DNA of 64,000 bases. Origin: JAWXBK01 sp040878185 (lineage in GTDB: Bacteria > Pseudomonadota > Alphaproteobacteria > Dongiales > Dongiaceae). A program made the translations under genes and the position numbers. The notes under the pieces were generated by a model. The model was not told where the DNA came from. It was given only the letters and a program-made list of their open reading frames with translations, and searched no databases. Where the stretch lies: positions 1 to 64,000 of the forward strand of contig JBBDMS010000046.1 in the NCBI GenBank assembly GCA_040878185.1. Direction: 5' to 3'. Below are positions 42,629 to 51,099 of this stretch, piece by piece. Numbering within the stretch: the stretch's first letter is position 1; every line of letters starts with the position of its first letter.

Positions 42629-43393
42629 ATGGATATCAGGGGTCAGGCGGCACTGGTCACGGGCGGCGGTTCGGGCATGGGCGCCGATGTGGCGCGGCAT
42701 CTCGCCGAAGGCGGCGCGAAGGTGGCGGTGCTCGACATCGACAAGGCGAATGCCGAGAAGGTCGCGAAGGAGATCGGCGGCATCGGTCTCAAATGCGATA
42801 TCGCGAACGCGGCGAGCGCCGAAGCGGCGGTCCAGGCCGCGCACGCCAAACACGGGCCCGCGCGCGTTCTGATCAATGTCGCGGGCATCCTCATTCCGGG
42901 CCGCATCGTCGGCAAGGAGAACGCACCGCTCGCGCTCGAGAAATTCGCGAAGGTGATCGAGGTCAATCTGATCGGCACCTTCAACATGATGCGACTTGCC
43001 GCGGCCGACATGGCCGCAGCCGATCCGCGCGAGGACGGTGAGCGCGGCGTCATCATCTCGACCACGTCGATCGCCGCCTATGAAGGCCAGATCGGCCAGG
43101 CGGCCTATTCGGCGTCGAAGGCCGGCATCGTCGGCCTCACGCTGCCGGCGGCGCGCGATCTCGCGTCGAAGGGCATCCGCGTGCTGGCGATCGCACCGGG
43201 CGTCGTCGCGACGCCGATGATGCTGAACCTGCCGCCGGAGATCCAGAAGAGCATCACCGACACGATTCCCTATCCAAGCCGGCTCGCGCGCGCCGACGAA
43301 TTTTCGCGCCTCTGTCTGCATCTGATCGAGAACGTGGCGATGAACGGCGAGGTGATCCGGCTCGACGGCGCGCTGCGTCTCGCGGCGCGGTAG
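42629..43393 (+). CDS. SDR-family oxidoreductase, 3-hydroxyacyl-CoA dehydrogenase type
   Basis: 254 residues of the short-chain dehydrogenase fold: TGGGSGMGADVARHL (cofactor), CDIANAASAEAAVQAA (Asp), NVAGIL, the catalytic YSASKAG and the Ser in ISTTSIAAYEGQIGQ. The C-terminal LIENVAMNGEVIRLDGALR is the tail usual in 17beta-HSD type 10 / 3-hydroxy-2-methylbutyryl-CoA dehydrogenases, so beta-oxidation or branched-chain degradation is likely. It stands alone between repeats. Confidence 0.88.
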   Translation: MDIRGQAALVTGGGSGMGADVARHLAEGGAKVAVLDIDKANAEKVAKEIGGIGLKCDIANAASAEAAVQAAHAKHGPARVLINVAGILIPGRIVGKENAPLALEKFAKVIEVNLIGTFNMMRLAAADMAAADPREDGERGVIISTTSIAAYEGQIGQAAYSASKAGIVGLTLPAARDLASKGIRVLAIAPGVVATPMMLNLPPEIQKSITDTIPYPSRLARADEFSRLCLHLIENVAMNGEVIRLDGALRLAAR

Positions 43394-43404
43394 TAAGGTT
43401 CGGG

Positions 43405-43560
43405 AACATGCCCTCACCCGGCCGCTCTCGCTTTGCTCGTGCGGCCACCCTCTCCCTGAGCGAGGGGGATTTTTAATGCGACTCGAATCGAGTCTTCGTT
43501 TGCGCCTTTGCCTTCGCCCTCTCCACCCGCAGGGGGGAGAGGGTAGGGGTGAGGGGGGCA
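43405..43560. repeat. Intergenic repeat region, CCCTCTCC/GGGGAGAGGG type
   Basis: Contains CCCTCACCCGGCCGCTCTCG...GGCCACCCTCTCCCTGAGCG and a palindromic CCCTCTCC-ACCCGCAGG-GGGGAGAGGG near 43519-43545. It probably includes a bidirectional terminator after the SDR gene; no gene seen. Confidence 0.6.
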
Positions 43561-43576
43561 AAAGGGGCAACCGGGC

Positions 43577-44416
43577 ATGACCGCGCGCCGCGTCATCGTC
43601 AGCGGCGCCGATGCAGGTTACTTCCGTTATCTGAAACGCGCGGCGGAATCGGTGCGTGCGCGCGATCCCGGCCGCAGCAGCGATCTGGTGCTGCTCGATC
43701 TCGGGCTCGAACCGGCGCAGCGCGACGCACTCGCGTCCCTCGCCGATGCGATCGTCGAGCCGGGCTGGGATTACGATCTGCCGGATCGCGCCGCGCTGCC
43801 GTCGCACTGGCGCGCTTATACCGCGCGGCCGCATCTGCCGAACCATGTGCCGGGCTACGATCTCTATATGTGGCTCGATGCCGATGCGTGGGTGCAGCAA
43901 TGGGACGCGGTCGAGAAATTCTTCGCCGGTGCGGCGGGCAGTGCTGTTGCGATCGTGCCGGAAGTGCATCCCGCTTATCGCAACCAGAACGAAGCCCGCG
44001 ACGAGTTCGAAACGGTGATTCGCGCCGCGTTCGCAGACTCGTTTGGCGAGGAAACTGCAGACCGCCTCTATCGCAAGCCCCATCTCAACACGGGTGCGTT
44101 TGCATTGCGGGCAGATGCGCCGCACTGGCAGGCCTGGTCCGATGCGCTCGGTCGCGCGCTCAAGGGGCACGCCTCGCGCGCCGGGGCGCACAAGCGCCCG
44201 CCCTCACGGGAACGGCTCACCGAGCAATGCGCGATGAATGTCGTGATCTATGACGAGGGCTTGCCCGCCACATTTCTTGAACCGCGCTGCAACTGGATCT
44301 GCCACCACGCGGCCCCCCGGCTCGATCCGGAAAGCGGCCTGCTGACCGAGCCGCTCGCGCCCTTCGCGCCGATCGGCATCGTGCATGAAACGATGTGGAG
44401 CAAGGCCCCACGCTGA
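43577..44416 (+). CDS. GT8-like glycosyltransferase (GT-A fold), putative
   Basis: 279 residues beginning with VIVSGADAGYFRYLKRAAESV, reminiscent of GT-A folds. The key motif is YMWLDADAWVQ, a DxD for nucleotide-sugar binding, followed by YRKPHLNTGAFALRADA, similar to the GT8 family (HLNTGAF). The ending GIVHETMWSKAPR includes a His typical for metal coordination. Acceptor and donor are unknown. It lies just before dapF with a 64-base gap and may be co-transcribed, though with no obvious shared role. Confidence 0.65.
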   Translation: MTARRVIVSGADAGYFRYLKRAAESVRARDPGRSSDLVLLDLGLEPAQRDALASLADAIVEPGWDYDLPDRAALPSHWRAYTARPHLPNHVPGYDLYMWLDADAWVQQWDAVEKFFAGAAGSAVAIVPEVHPAYRNQNEARDEFETVIRAAFADSFGEETADRLYRKPHLNTGAFALRADAPHWQAWSDALGRALKGHASRAGAHKRPPSRERLTEQCAMNVVIYDEGLPATFLEPRCNWICHHAAPRLDPESGLLTEPLAPFAPIGIVHETMWSKAPR

Positions 44417-44480
44417 GCCGTTGCGCGGCCCGTCCGGCAGACAGTGGACTCCGCCCCCGGGCGCTGCCATATAGCCGGCC

Positions 44481-45419
44481 ATGCCACCGCTTCCATTTAC
44501 CAAGGCCCACGGGCTCGGCAACGACTTCGTCATCATCGACACCCGCCAGAACGGCCGGGTGCCGAGTGCGGCCGAAGCCGCGCGTATCGCCGACCGCCGG
44601 CGCGGCGTCGGCTTCGACCAGCTTATCGTGATCGCGCAACCCAGTGCGAAAGGGCCAAGCGCAAAAGAGGTCAGCGCGAAAGAGGCCGCGTTAAAAGGGG
44701 CCGGTGCGAAAGGCCGGCGCGCGAACGGCGGCGCGAGCAGCGACGATGCCGGCCTCGCCGATGCGCGGCTCATCATCCTGAATGCCGATGGATCGGAGGC
44801 CGAGGCCTGCGGCAACGGCACGCGCTGCGCCGCATGGATGCTGATGCAGGAGACCGGGCGCGATCATCTCCTGCTCGAGACCGCGGCGGGGCTGCTCGAT
44901 GCCGAGCTTCTGGCCGACGGGCGGGTCAGCGTCGATATGGGTCTCGTGGCACTCGACTGGCGCGACATTCCGCTCGCCAAGCCGATGGACACGTTGCATC
45001 TCGATCTCGTGCAGGGGCCGCTCGCGGACCCGGTCGCGGTCAATATCGGCAACCCGCATTGCGTCTTCTTCGTCGACGACGCGGAAGCGATCGATATCGA
45101 GCGGCTCGGCCTGGCGATCGAGCGTCATCCGCTGTTTCCCGCGCGCACGAATGTGGAAGTCGCGACCGTACTCGCGCCCGACCGGATCCGTATGCGGGTC
45201 TGGGAGCGCGGCGTCGGCGTCACGCTCGCCTGCGGTTCCGGCGCCTGTGCGACATTGGTCGCGGCGGCGCGGCGCAAGCTGACGGGGCGGCATGCGACGA
45301 TCGTCGTCGACGGCGGCGAACTCGAGATCGAATGGCTGAAGGATCAGCATGTGCGCATGACCGGCCCGGTCGCGATCAGCTATTCCGGCACGTTCGATCC
45401 CTCGCTGCTGAACGGCTGA
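44481..45419 (+). CDS. dapF: Diaminopimelate epimerase with an inserted low-complexity loop
   Basis: 312 residues; it converts LL- to meso-diaminopimelate for peptidoglycan and lysine. Catalytic cysteines lie in EACGNGTRC and LACGSGACA, and the start is FTKAHGLGNDFVIID. Compared with typical DapF (about 275) there is an insertion of about 40 residues after GFDQLIVIAQ with repeated AKG/AKE/ALK/AKG units. This segment is probably a flexible loop because the flanks align normally. mtaB starts 16 bases downstream. Confidence 0.93.
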   Translation: MPPLPFTKAHGLGNDFVIIDTRQNGRVPSAAEAARIADRRRGVGFDQLIVIAQPSAKGPSAKEVSAKEAALKGAGAKGRRANGGASSDDAGLADARLIILNADGSEAEACGNGTRCAAWMLMQETGRDHLLLETAAGLLDAELLADGRVSVDMGLVALDWRDIPLAKPMDTLHLDLVQGPLADPVAVNIGNPHCVFFVDDAEAIDIERLGLAIERHPLFPARTNVEVATVLAPDRIRMRVWERGVGVTLACGSGACATLVAAARRKLTGRHATIVVDGGELEIEWLKDQHVRMTGPVAISYSGTFDPSLLNG

Positions 45420-45435
45420 ATGCTGTGACGCGGGC

Positions 45436-46818
45436 ATGAACGATCTGCATATCGTCACGCTCGGCTGCCGGCTGAACGCGGCCGAATCGGAAACGATGCG
45501 CGCGCATGCAACCAAAGCCGGCCTCGCCGCGACCGTGATCGTCAACGGCTGTGCCGTCACCGGCGAGGCGATGCGGCAGACGCGCCAGGCGGTCCGCCGC
45601 GCGAAACGCGATCATCCCGCAGCACGCATCGTCGTCGCCGGCTGTGCGGCGCAGATCGATGCGCCCGGTTTCGCGGCGATGCCCGAAGTCGATGCGGTCA
45701 TCGGCAACGACGAGAAGATGCGGGCCCAGACCTTCGATGCGCTGGCGCACCGTCTTTCCGCGTCTGAGCCGATCGTTGCGGTCGGCGATATCATGGCGCA
45801 GCGCGCGCCGATCGGGCATCTGGCAACGGGCTTCGATGCCGATACGCGCAACGGCCATGCGCGCGCGTTCGTCGAGGTGCAGCAGGGTTGCGACCATCGC
45901 TGCACGTTCTGCATCATTCCCTTCGGCCGCGGCAACAACCGCAGCGCGCCCGCCGGCGAGATCGTCGCGCAAATTCGCGCGCTGGTCGGAAGCGGCGTGC
46001 GCGAAATCGTGCTGACCGGCGTCGACATCACCGGCTGGGGCGGCGATCTGCCGGGCGCGCCCACGCTCGGACAGCTTGCGCGGCGTATCCTCAAATTGGT
46101 TCCCGCGCTCGGGCGGCTGCGGTTTTCGTCGATCGACGTCGCCGAGATCGATGACGACCTTTTGCGGCTGATCGCGGACGAGGAGCGGCTGCTGCCGCAT
46201 CTGCATCTCTCGCTGCAGGCCGGCAGCGACATGATCCTCAAACGCATGAAGCGCCGGCACAGCCGTGCGCAGGCGATCGCCTTCTGCCACCAGGTGCGCG
46301 CCTTGCGCCCGGATATGACGTTCGGGGCCGATCTGATCGCCGGCTTTCCGACCGAGAGCGATTCGATGTTCGCGGACAGTCTCGATCTGGTCGCTGCCTG
46401 CGATCTCGCCTTCCTGCATGTGTTTCCGTTCTCCGCCCGCAACGGCACGCCGGCCGCGCGCATGCCGCAACTGCCGAAATCCTTGCGCAAGGAGCGCGCG
46501 GCACAACTGCGCGAGGCGGGCGCGCGGCAACGGACGCGCTACTTCGATACGCTGATCGGCCGTTCCATCACGGCTCTGGTCGAGAACCGGCGTCTCGATC
46601 GCGCGCGCGGCCACAGCGACGGGTTCGCGCCGATCGACATCGCCTGCGAGGGCGCGGCCATCGGGCGCGGCGCGCTCGTGACGGCGCGGGTCGAGGTGCA
46701 TGACGGCACGCGGTTGAACGCGCGCCTGATCGATATCAAAGACCGGCATGAAACAGATCGGCATGAAACGGCGGCACCGGATCGCAATGCCGCGCAACGC
46801 CTCGTAAGCGCGCGCTGA
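45436..46818 (+). CDS. mtaB: tRNA t6A37 methylthiotransferase MtaB
   Basis: 460 residues, a radical-SAM methylthiotransferase adding methylthio to t6A37 of ANN-reading tRNAs. The N-terminal MTTase domain has LGCRLNAAESE and NGCAVTGEA. The radical-SAM cluster is GCDHRCTFCIIP, followed by RGNNRS. A TRAM-like C-terminus is present. The last 25 residues include a duplicated DRHET unit. It overlaps ftsY by one base (TGATG). Confidence 0.93.
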   Translation: MNDLHIVTLGCRLNAAESETMRAHATKAGLAATVIVNGCAVTGEAMRQTRQAVRRAKRDHPAARIVVAGCAAQIDAPGFAAMPEVDAVIGNDEKMRAQTFDALAHRLSASEPIVAVGDIMAQRAPIGHLATGFDADTRNGHARAFVEVQQGCDHRCTFCIIPFGRGNNRSAPAGEIVAQIRALVGSGVREIVLTGVDITGWGGDLPGAPTLGQLARRILKLVPALGRLRFSSIDVAEIDDDLLRLIADEERLLPHLHLSLQAGSDMILKRMKRRHSRAQAIAFCHQVRALRPDMTFGADLIAGFPTESDSMFADSLDLVAACDLAFLHVFPFSARNGTPAARMPQLPKSLRKERAAQLREAGARQRTRYFDTLIGRSITALVENRRLDRARGHSDGFAPIDIACEGAAIGRGALVTARVEVHDGTRLNARLIDIKDRHETDRHETAAPDRNAAQRLVSAR

Positions 46819-47759
46819 TGGCGAGCGGTTCCTGGCTGCAACGCCTGAAACAGGGCCTCGGCCGCAGCGCCGGCCGGCTCGGCGCGGGGATTGCGGGCAT
46901 CGTCGGCGGGCGCAAGCTCGATGCCGCGATGCTGCAGGAGATCGAGGAGGCGCTGATCGCAGCCGATCTCGGGCCGCAGGTCGCAGCCCGCCTGACCGCC
47001 GCGCTGGCGAAATCGGCGGCACGCGGCGAAGCCGACGAAGCATCAGTGCGCCGTCTCCTCGCAACCGAAATCGCCGCGATCCTCGAACCGGTCGCGCGAC
47101 CCTTGCGGCCCGATCCGGCGCACCGCCCGCATGTCGTGCTGGTGGTCGGCGTCAACGGCACCGGCAAGACCACGACGATCGGCAAACTCGCGCATTTCTT
47201 CGCGGGCGAAGGACGCCGCGTCGTGCTTGCCGCCGGCGACACGTTTCGCGCAGCCGCGATCGAGCAGCTCACGATCTGGGGCGAGCGCAGCGGCGCCGAG
47301 GTCGTGTCGCGCGCGCAAGGGGCCGATGCCGCAGGCCTCGCCTTCGAGGCGCTCGAACGCGCGAAGGCGATCGATGCCGATCTGCTGTTCGTCGACACCG
47401 CCGGCCGGCTGCACAACAAGGCCGATCTGATGGCCGAGCTCGGCAAGGTGACGCGCGTACTCGCGAAGCTCGATCCGACCGCGCCCCATGACGTGATCCT
47501 CGTGCTCGACGCGACGACGGGACAGAACGCGATCCGCCAGGTCGAAACCTTCCGCGACACGGTGAAGCTGACCGGCCTCGTCGTGACCAAGCTCGACGGC
47601 ACCGCGAAGGGCGGCGTGCTCGTGGCGCTCGCCGAGAAATTCGCCCTGCCGGTCGTCGCGATCGGCGTCGGCGAGGGGGCCGAAGATCTGCGGCCGTTCG
47701 AAGCCGCGTCGTTCGCGCATTCCCTGTTGGGCATCGACGCCGAGCGGCCGCCCGCCTGA
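46818..47759 (+). CDS. ftsY: Signal recognition particle receptor FtsY
   Basis: 313 residues. The NG domain has a four-helix N part (about 20-90), P-loop GVNGTGKTTTIGKLA, DTFRAAAIEQL, DTAGRLHNKADLMAEL and the G4 element TKLDGTAKGG. The acidic A-domain is short, as in many alphaproteobacteria. FtsY guides ribosomes with SRP to the membrane. It is translationally joined to mtaB, and the dapF-mtaB-ftsY order is common in the class. Confidence 0.95.
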   Translation: MASGSWLQRLKQGLGRSAGRLGAGIAGIVGGRKLDAAMLQEIEEALIAADLGPQVAARLTAALAKSAARGEADEASVRRLLATEIAAILEPVARPLRPDPAHRPHVVLVVGVNGTGKTTTIGKLAHFFAGEGRRVVLAAGDTFRAAAIEQLTIWGERSGAEVVSRAQGADAAGLAFEALERAKAIDADLLFVDTAGRLHNKADLMAELGKVTRVLAKLDPTAPHDVILVLDATTGQNAIRQVETFRDTVKLTGLVVTKLDGTAKGGVLVALAEKFALPVVAIGVGEGAEDLRPFEAASFAHSLLGIDAERPPA

Positions 47760-47899
47760 CAGGTGGGTCAACAGGCGCGTCTTATGTCAGGCCGGCTCTG
47801 AGCCGCGCGCCGTAAGCCCCGCTTCTTTCTCAATATTCTTTCTGATATTGTGCCCGTCGAGGCCCCGACTCGGGGGCGCCGCGATACAGGCACGCGCCT

Positions 47900-48712
47900 A
47901 TGGGATTGCTCGGAACCAGCAACAATGCCGGCCGCACCGAACGGGGTGGCCTATTCGGCCGTGGTCGTGGCGGTAACGCATCGGCCGCCGAGACGACGGC
48001 ACCGGCCGAAGGCTGGGCCGATCCCCATTCCATGGCCTTCGTCGACCGGTATCTCAAGCCGCGCGACCATGTCCTCGATATCGGCGCCAATCTCGGCGGC
48101 TTCGCAATCCAGGCAGCGCGCCGCATCGGCCTCGAAGGATCGGTCGATGCGTTCGAGCCGAGCCCGCAGATGCGGATGCGGCTCAAGGAGGCGATTGTCA
48201 CCGCGCGCGCATTGCAGGTCGTGATCCATCCGCGCCTCGTCTCGAACAGCAACGGGCTCGGCCGCTTTCTCGACGGCACCGGCCGCTTCCGCCGCCGCCG
48301 CATCGTCGCGCCGACCGAACTGGTATCGGGCGGCGTGATCGGCGTCGATCGGGTGATGCTCGACCGCTGGGTCGATGGGCGGCGCTATGCGCTGATGCGT
48401 CTCGACATCGCCGGTTGCGAAATGCTCGCGCTCGACGGCGCGATGGATTGTCTCGCCGTGGCGAACCCGCCGGCCATTCTCATCGCGCTCGACGCGGCGC
48501 TGACCGAGTTCGGCAGCGCGCCCATGCATGTCGCCGAATGGCTCGCGGCGCGCGGCTATGAAACCATTCTCTACGATGCGGACCGTCACAAACTCGACTA
48601 TGTCGGCGAACCTTGGCTGCGTCGTCGCCTGGTGCTCGCGATCGCGCAGAGCGCCCGCAACGACGTATCGCGCCGTCTTGCCGATTATACACCGGCCGCC
48701 GCGAACGTTTGA
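47900..48712 (+). CDS. FkbM-family methyltransferase-like protein
   Basis: 270 residues. Motif I HVLDIGANLGGFAIQAARRIG and the post-I VDAFEPSPQMRMRLKEAI mark the FkbM/methyltransferase_21 type. VSGGVIGVDRVMLDRW and ALMRLDIAGCEMLALDGA follow the pattern of the family's VxxxxLDxxV and xxDVEGxExxxL motifs. The N-terminal 40 residues are Gly/Arg-rich and lack homology. The substrate is unknown; FkbM proteins often methylate sugars in glycans or natural products. Confidence 0.8.
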   Translation: MGLLGTSNNAGRTERGGLFGRGRGGNASAAETTAPAEGWADPHSMAFVDRYLKPRDHVLDIGANLGGFAIQAARRIGLEGSVDAFEPSPQMRMRLKEAIVTARALQVVIHPRLVSNSNGLGRFLDGTGRFRRRRIVAPTELVSGGVIGVDRVMLDRWVDGRRYALMRLDIAGCEMLALDGAMDCLAVANPPAILIALDAALTEFGSAPMHVAEWLAARGYETILYDADRHKLDYVGEPWLRRRLVLAIAQSARNDVSRRLADYTPAAANV

Positions 48713-48768
48713 TTTCCTGCGACCGTCCGCGTAGCCGCGCGTGACGCCGCCTCCATCTGGTTCACATC

Positions 48769-49608
48769 ATGTCTCTCGGCGTCCTGCTTCTGGTTCTTGC
48801 CGCGGCCATCATGCACGCGACATGGAACGCAATGATCAAGAGCGGGCGCGACCGCGTGGTCGATCTCACGTTGGTCATCGGCGGCGCGGGTTTCCTCGCG
48901 TTCCTGGCGATTCCATTCGTCGGCCTGCCCGATCCGGCGGCCTGGCCCTGGATCGGTGTCTCGATCCTCACCCATGTCGGCTATTACATCTTCCTGCTGT
49001 TCGCCTATCGCGACGGCGCGATGAGCCGGGTCTATCCGATTGCGCGCGGCATCGCGCCGCCTTTGGTCGCAATCATCGCCATTCCGCTCGCCGGCGAAGT
49101 GCCGGATCTGACGGGCGCGATCGGCCTCACTCTCGTCACCATCGGCATCCTCGCGCTCGCGATCGAACGCGGCAATATGCGCGGCGCCGAAGGGCGCTCG
49201 GTCCTGTTCGCGGTGATAACCGGCCTCTTCATCGTGAGCTATGTGCTCGCCGACGGCATGGGCGTACGCGCTTCCGGCAATCCTGCCGCCTATATCGCCT
49301 GGGATTTCTTCCTCGAATCGATTCCGCTGGTCGTTTACTGCATCTATGTGAAGCGGCACAGCTTCATCGCGCATGTCGTGCATGACGGCTGGCGCGGGCT
49401 GTTCGGCGCGGTGATCGCCGGTGGCGGTTATGCAATCGCGATCTGGGCGATGAGCATCGCGCCGATGGCGCAGGTAACGGCGCTGCGCGAAACCAGCGTC
49501 GTGTTCGGTGCCGCGATCGGCGCGCTCATTCTCAAGGAACGGTTTGGACCGCGCCGCATCGCAGCCGCCGTTCTCGTCGCCTTCGGCAATGCGCTGATCC
49601 AGTTCTGA
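48769..49608 (+). CDS. DMT/EamA-family transporter, tandem copy 1
   Basis: 279 residues with ten membrane helices. It is nearly identical (roughly 92% by eye) to the next gene at 49625-50464. The motif AYRDGAMSRVYPIARGIAPP is shared and typical of this subgroup. Both genes start with the same block (MSLGVLLLVLAAAIMHATWN) and have the same end. Substrate unknown. Confidence 0.9.
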   Translation: MSLGVLLLVLAAAIMHATWNAMIKSGRDRVVDLTLVIGGAGFLAFLAIPFVGLPDPAAWPWIGVSILTHVGYYIFLLFAYRDGAMSRVYPIARGIAPPLVAIIAIPLAGEVPDLTGAIGLTLVTIGILALAIERGNMRGAEGRSVLFAVITGLFIVSYVLADGMGVRASGNPAAYIAWDFFLESIPLVVYCIYVKRHSFIAHVVHDGWRGLFGAVIAGGGYAIAIWAMSIAPMAQVTALRETSVVFGAAIGALILKERFGPRRIAAAVLVAFGNALIQF

Positions 49609-49624
49609 CCGCGCAGGCATTTCC

Positions 49625-50464
49625 ATGTCTCTCGGCGTCCTGCTTCTGGTTCTTGCCGCGGCGATCATGCATGCGACATGGAACGCGCTCATCAAGAGCG
49701 GGCACGACCGGCTGGTCGATCTCACGTTGGTGGTCGCCGGCAGCGGTTTCCTGGCGATGCTCGCGATTCCGTTTGTCGGCCTGCCCGATCCGGTGGCCTG
49801 GCCGTGGATCGGCGCGTCGTTCGTCGCCCATCTCGGCTATTACATCTTCCTGCTGTTCGCCTATCGCGACGGCGCGATGAGCCGGGTCTATCCGATCGCG
49901 CGCGGCATCGCACCGCCTCTGGTCGCGATCATCGCCGTACCGCTGGCCGGCGAAGTGCCGGATCTGACGGGCGCGATCGGTCTCGGGCTGGTCACGTTCG
50001 GCATCCTCGCGCTCGCGATCGAACGCGGCAATATGCGTGGCGCCGAAGGGCGCTCGGTCCTGTTCGCAGTGATCACCGGTCTCTTCATCGTGAGCTATGT
50101 GCTCGCAGACGGCATGGGCGTACGCGCTTCCGGCAATCCTGCCGCCTATATCGCCTGGAACTTCTTTCTCCATGCGATCCCGCTGGTGGTCTACTGCATC
50201 TACGTAAAGCGTCACAGCTTCGTCGCTCATGTGGCGCATGATGGCTGGCGCGGCCTGTTCGGCGGCGTCATCGCCGGCGGCGGCTATGCGATCGCGATCT
50301 GGGCGATGAGCCTCGCACCCATGGCGCAGGTGACGGCGTTGCGCGAAACCAGTGTCGTGTTCGGTGCCGCGATCGGCGCGCTCATTCTCAAGGAGCGGTT
50401 CGGACCGCGCCGCATCGCAGCCGCCGTTCTCGTCGCCTTCGGCAATGCGCTGATCCAGTTCTGA
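49625..50464 (+). CDS. DMT/EamA-family transporter, tandem copy 2
   Basis: 279 residues, a near copy of the gene at 48769-49608 (about 23 amino-acid differences by eye). Differences cluster at residues 22-75 and around 178-215 while long blocks are identical, suggesting gene conversion. Only 16 bases separate the copies. The two could form a heterodimer or simply raise dosage; the substrate is unknown. Confidence 0.9.
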   Translation: MSLGVLLLVLAAAIMHATWNALIKSGHDRLVDLTLVVAGSGFLAMLAIPFVGLPDPVAWPWIGASFVAHLGYYIFLLFAYRDGAMSRVYPIARGIAPPLVAIIAVPLAGEVPDLTGAIGLGLVTFGILALAIERGNMRGAEGRSVLFAVITGLFIVSYVLADGMGVRASGNPAAYIAWNFFLHAIPLVVYCIYVKRHSFVAHVAHDGWRGLFGGVIAGGGYAIAIWAMSLAPMAQVTALRETSVVFGAAIGALILKERFGPRRIAAAVLVAFGNALIQF

Positions 50465-50468
50465 CCGG

Positions 50469-51047
50469 TCAGAGTCCAGCCGAGGATTCCGCGAGCGGCG
50501 AATCGCCTTCTTCGCCGGGCGGGTTGGTGCGCGTCGCCGGTTGCGCATCGGTGCCCGCTTCGCGATCGTGCTGCAACGCCCAGCGCACCGAGGGAAAAGC
50601 GATCTCGTCCCACGGAATTTCATCCCAGCGGAACAAGGCGACCTCGCGGCTCTCCGGCCCCGCTTCGATCTCCGGCGTTTCCAGCCGCGCGCGGAAAATC
50701 ACCTGCACCTGCGAGAGCCGGCGGATCGTGTAGACGGCGAGAATGCCGGTGATGTCGATCCGCGCGCGGGCCTCTTCCCAGGCCTCGCGTTTCGCGCCGT
50801 CCATCGCCGTCTCGCGCAGCTCGAGATAGCCGGCGGGCAAGGTCCAGAAGCCGCGGCGCGGATCGATCGCGCGGCGGCACATCAGGATGCGGTCTTCCCA
50901 GCGCACGACCGAGCCGACCACGATCTTCGGGTTCTCGTAATTCACGAAGCCGCAATCGGCGCAGACCAGCCGCTCCTGCGTATCGCCGTCGGGCAACTTG
51001 CGGACGAAGTTTTCGCGGGACCGGGCAGGATCGGATGTATCGGCCAT
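50469..51047 (-). CDS. NUDIX hydrolase with N-terminal zinc ribbon half
   Basis: 192 residues from the ATG at 51047. The Nudix box is GYLELRETAMDGAKREAWEE. A CADCGF pair precedes VNYENPKIVVGSVV, as in the NudC-like / ADP-ribose-type group that has a Zn-ribbon next to the catalytic domain; a second Cys pair is missing, so the zinc site may be degenerate. It likely cleaves a nucleoside diphosphate-linked substrate. It is convergent with the second DMT gene, whose stop lies 5 bases away. Confidence 0.88.
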   Translation of the reverse strand: MADTSDPARSRENFVRKLPDGDTQERLVCADCGFVNYENPKIVVGSVVRWEDRILMCRRAIDPRRGFWTLPAGYLELRETAMDGAKREAWEEARARIDITGILAVYTIRRLSQVQVIFRARLETPEIEAGPESREVALFRWDEIPWDEIAFPSVRWALQHDREAGTDAQPATRTNPPGEEGDSPLAESSAGL

Positions 51048-51099
51048 GGCGCTACTCTGCCGACCCGGACGGGCGCCAGCAACCGGGCGGTTCGATCGT

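Noticed and set aside
47831..47850. Inverted repeat CAATAT...ATATTG between ftsY and the FkbM-type gene
   Set aside because: Six-base arms only; too short to claim an operator and no T-run for a terminator.
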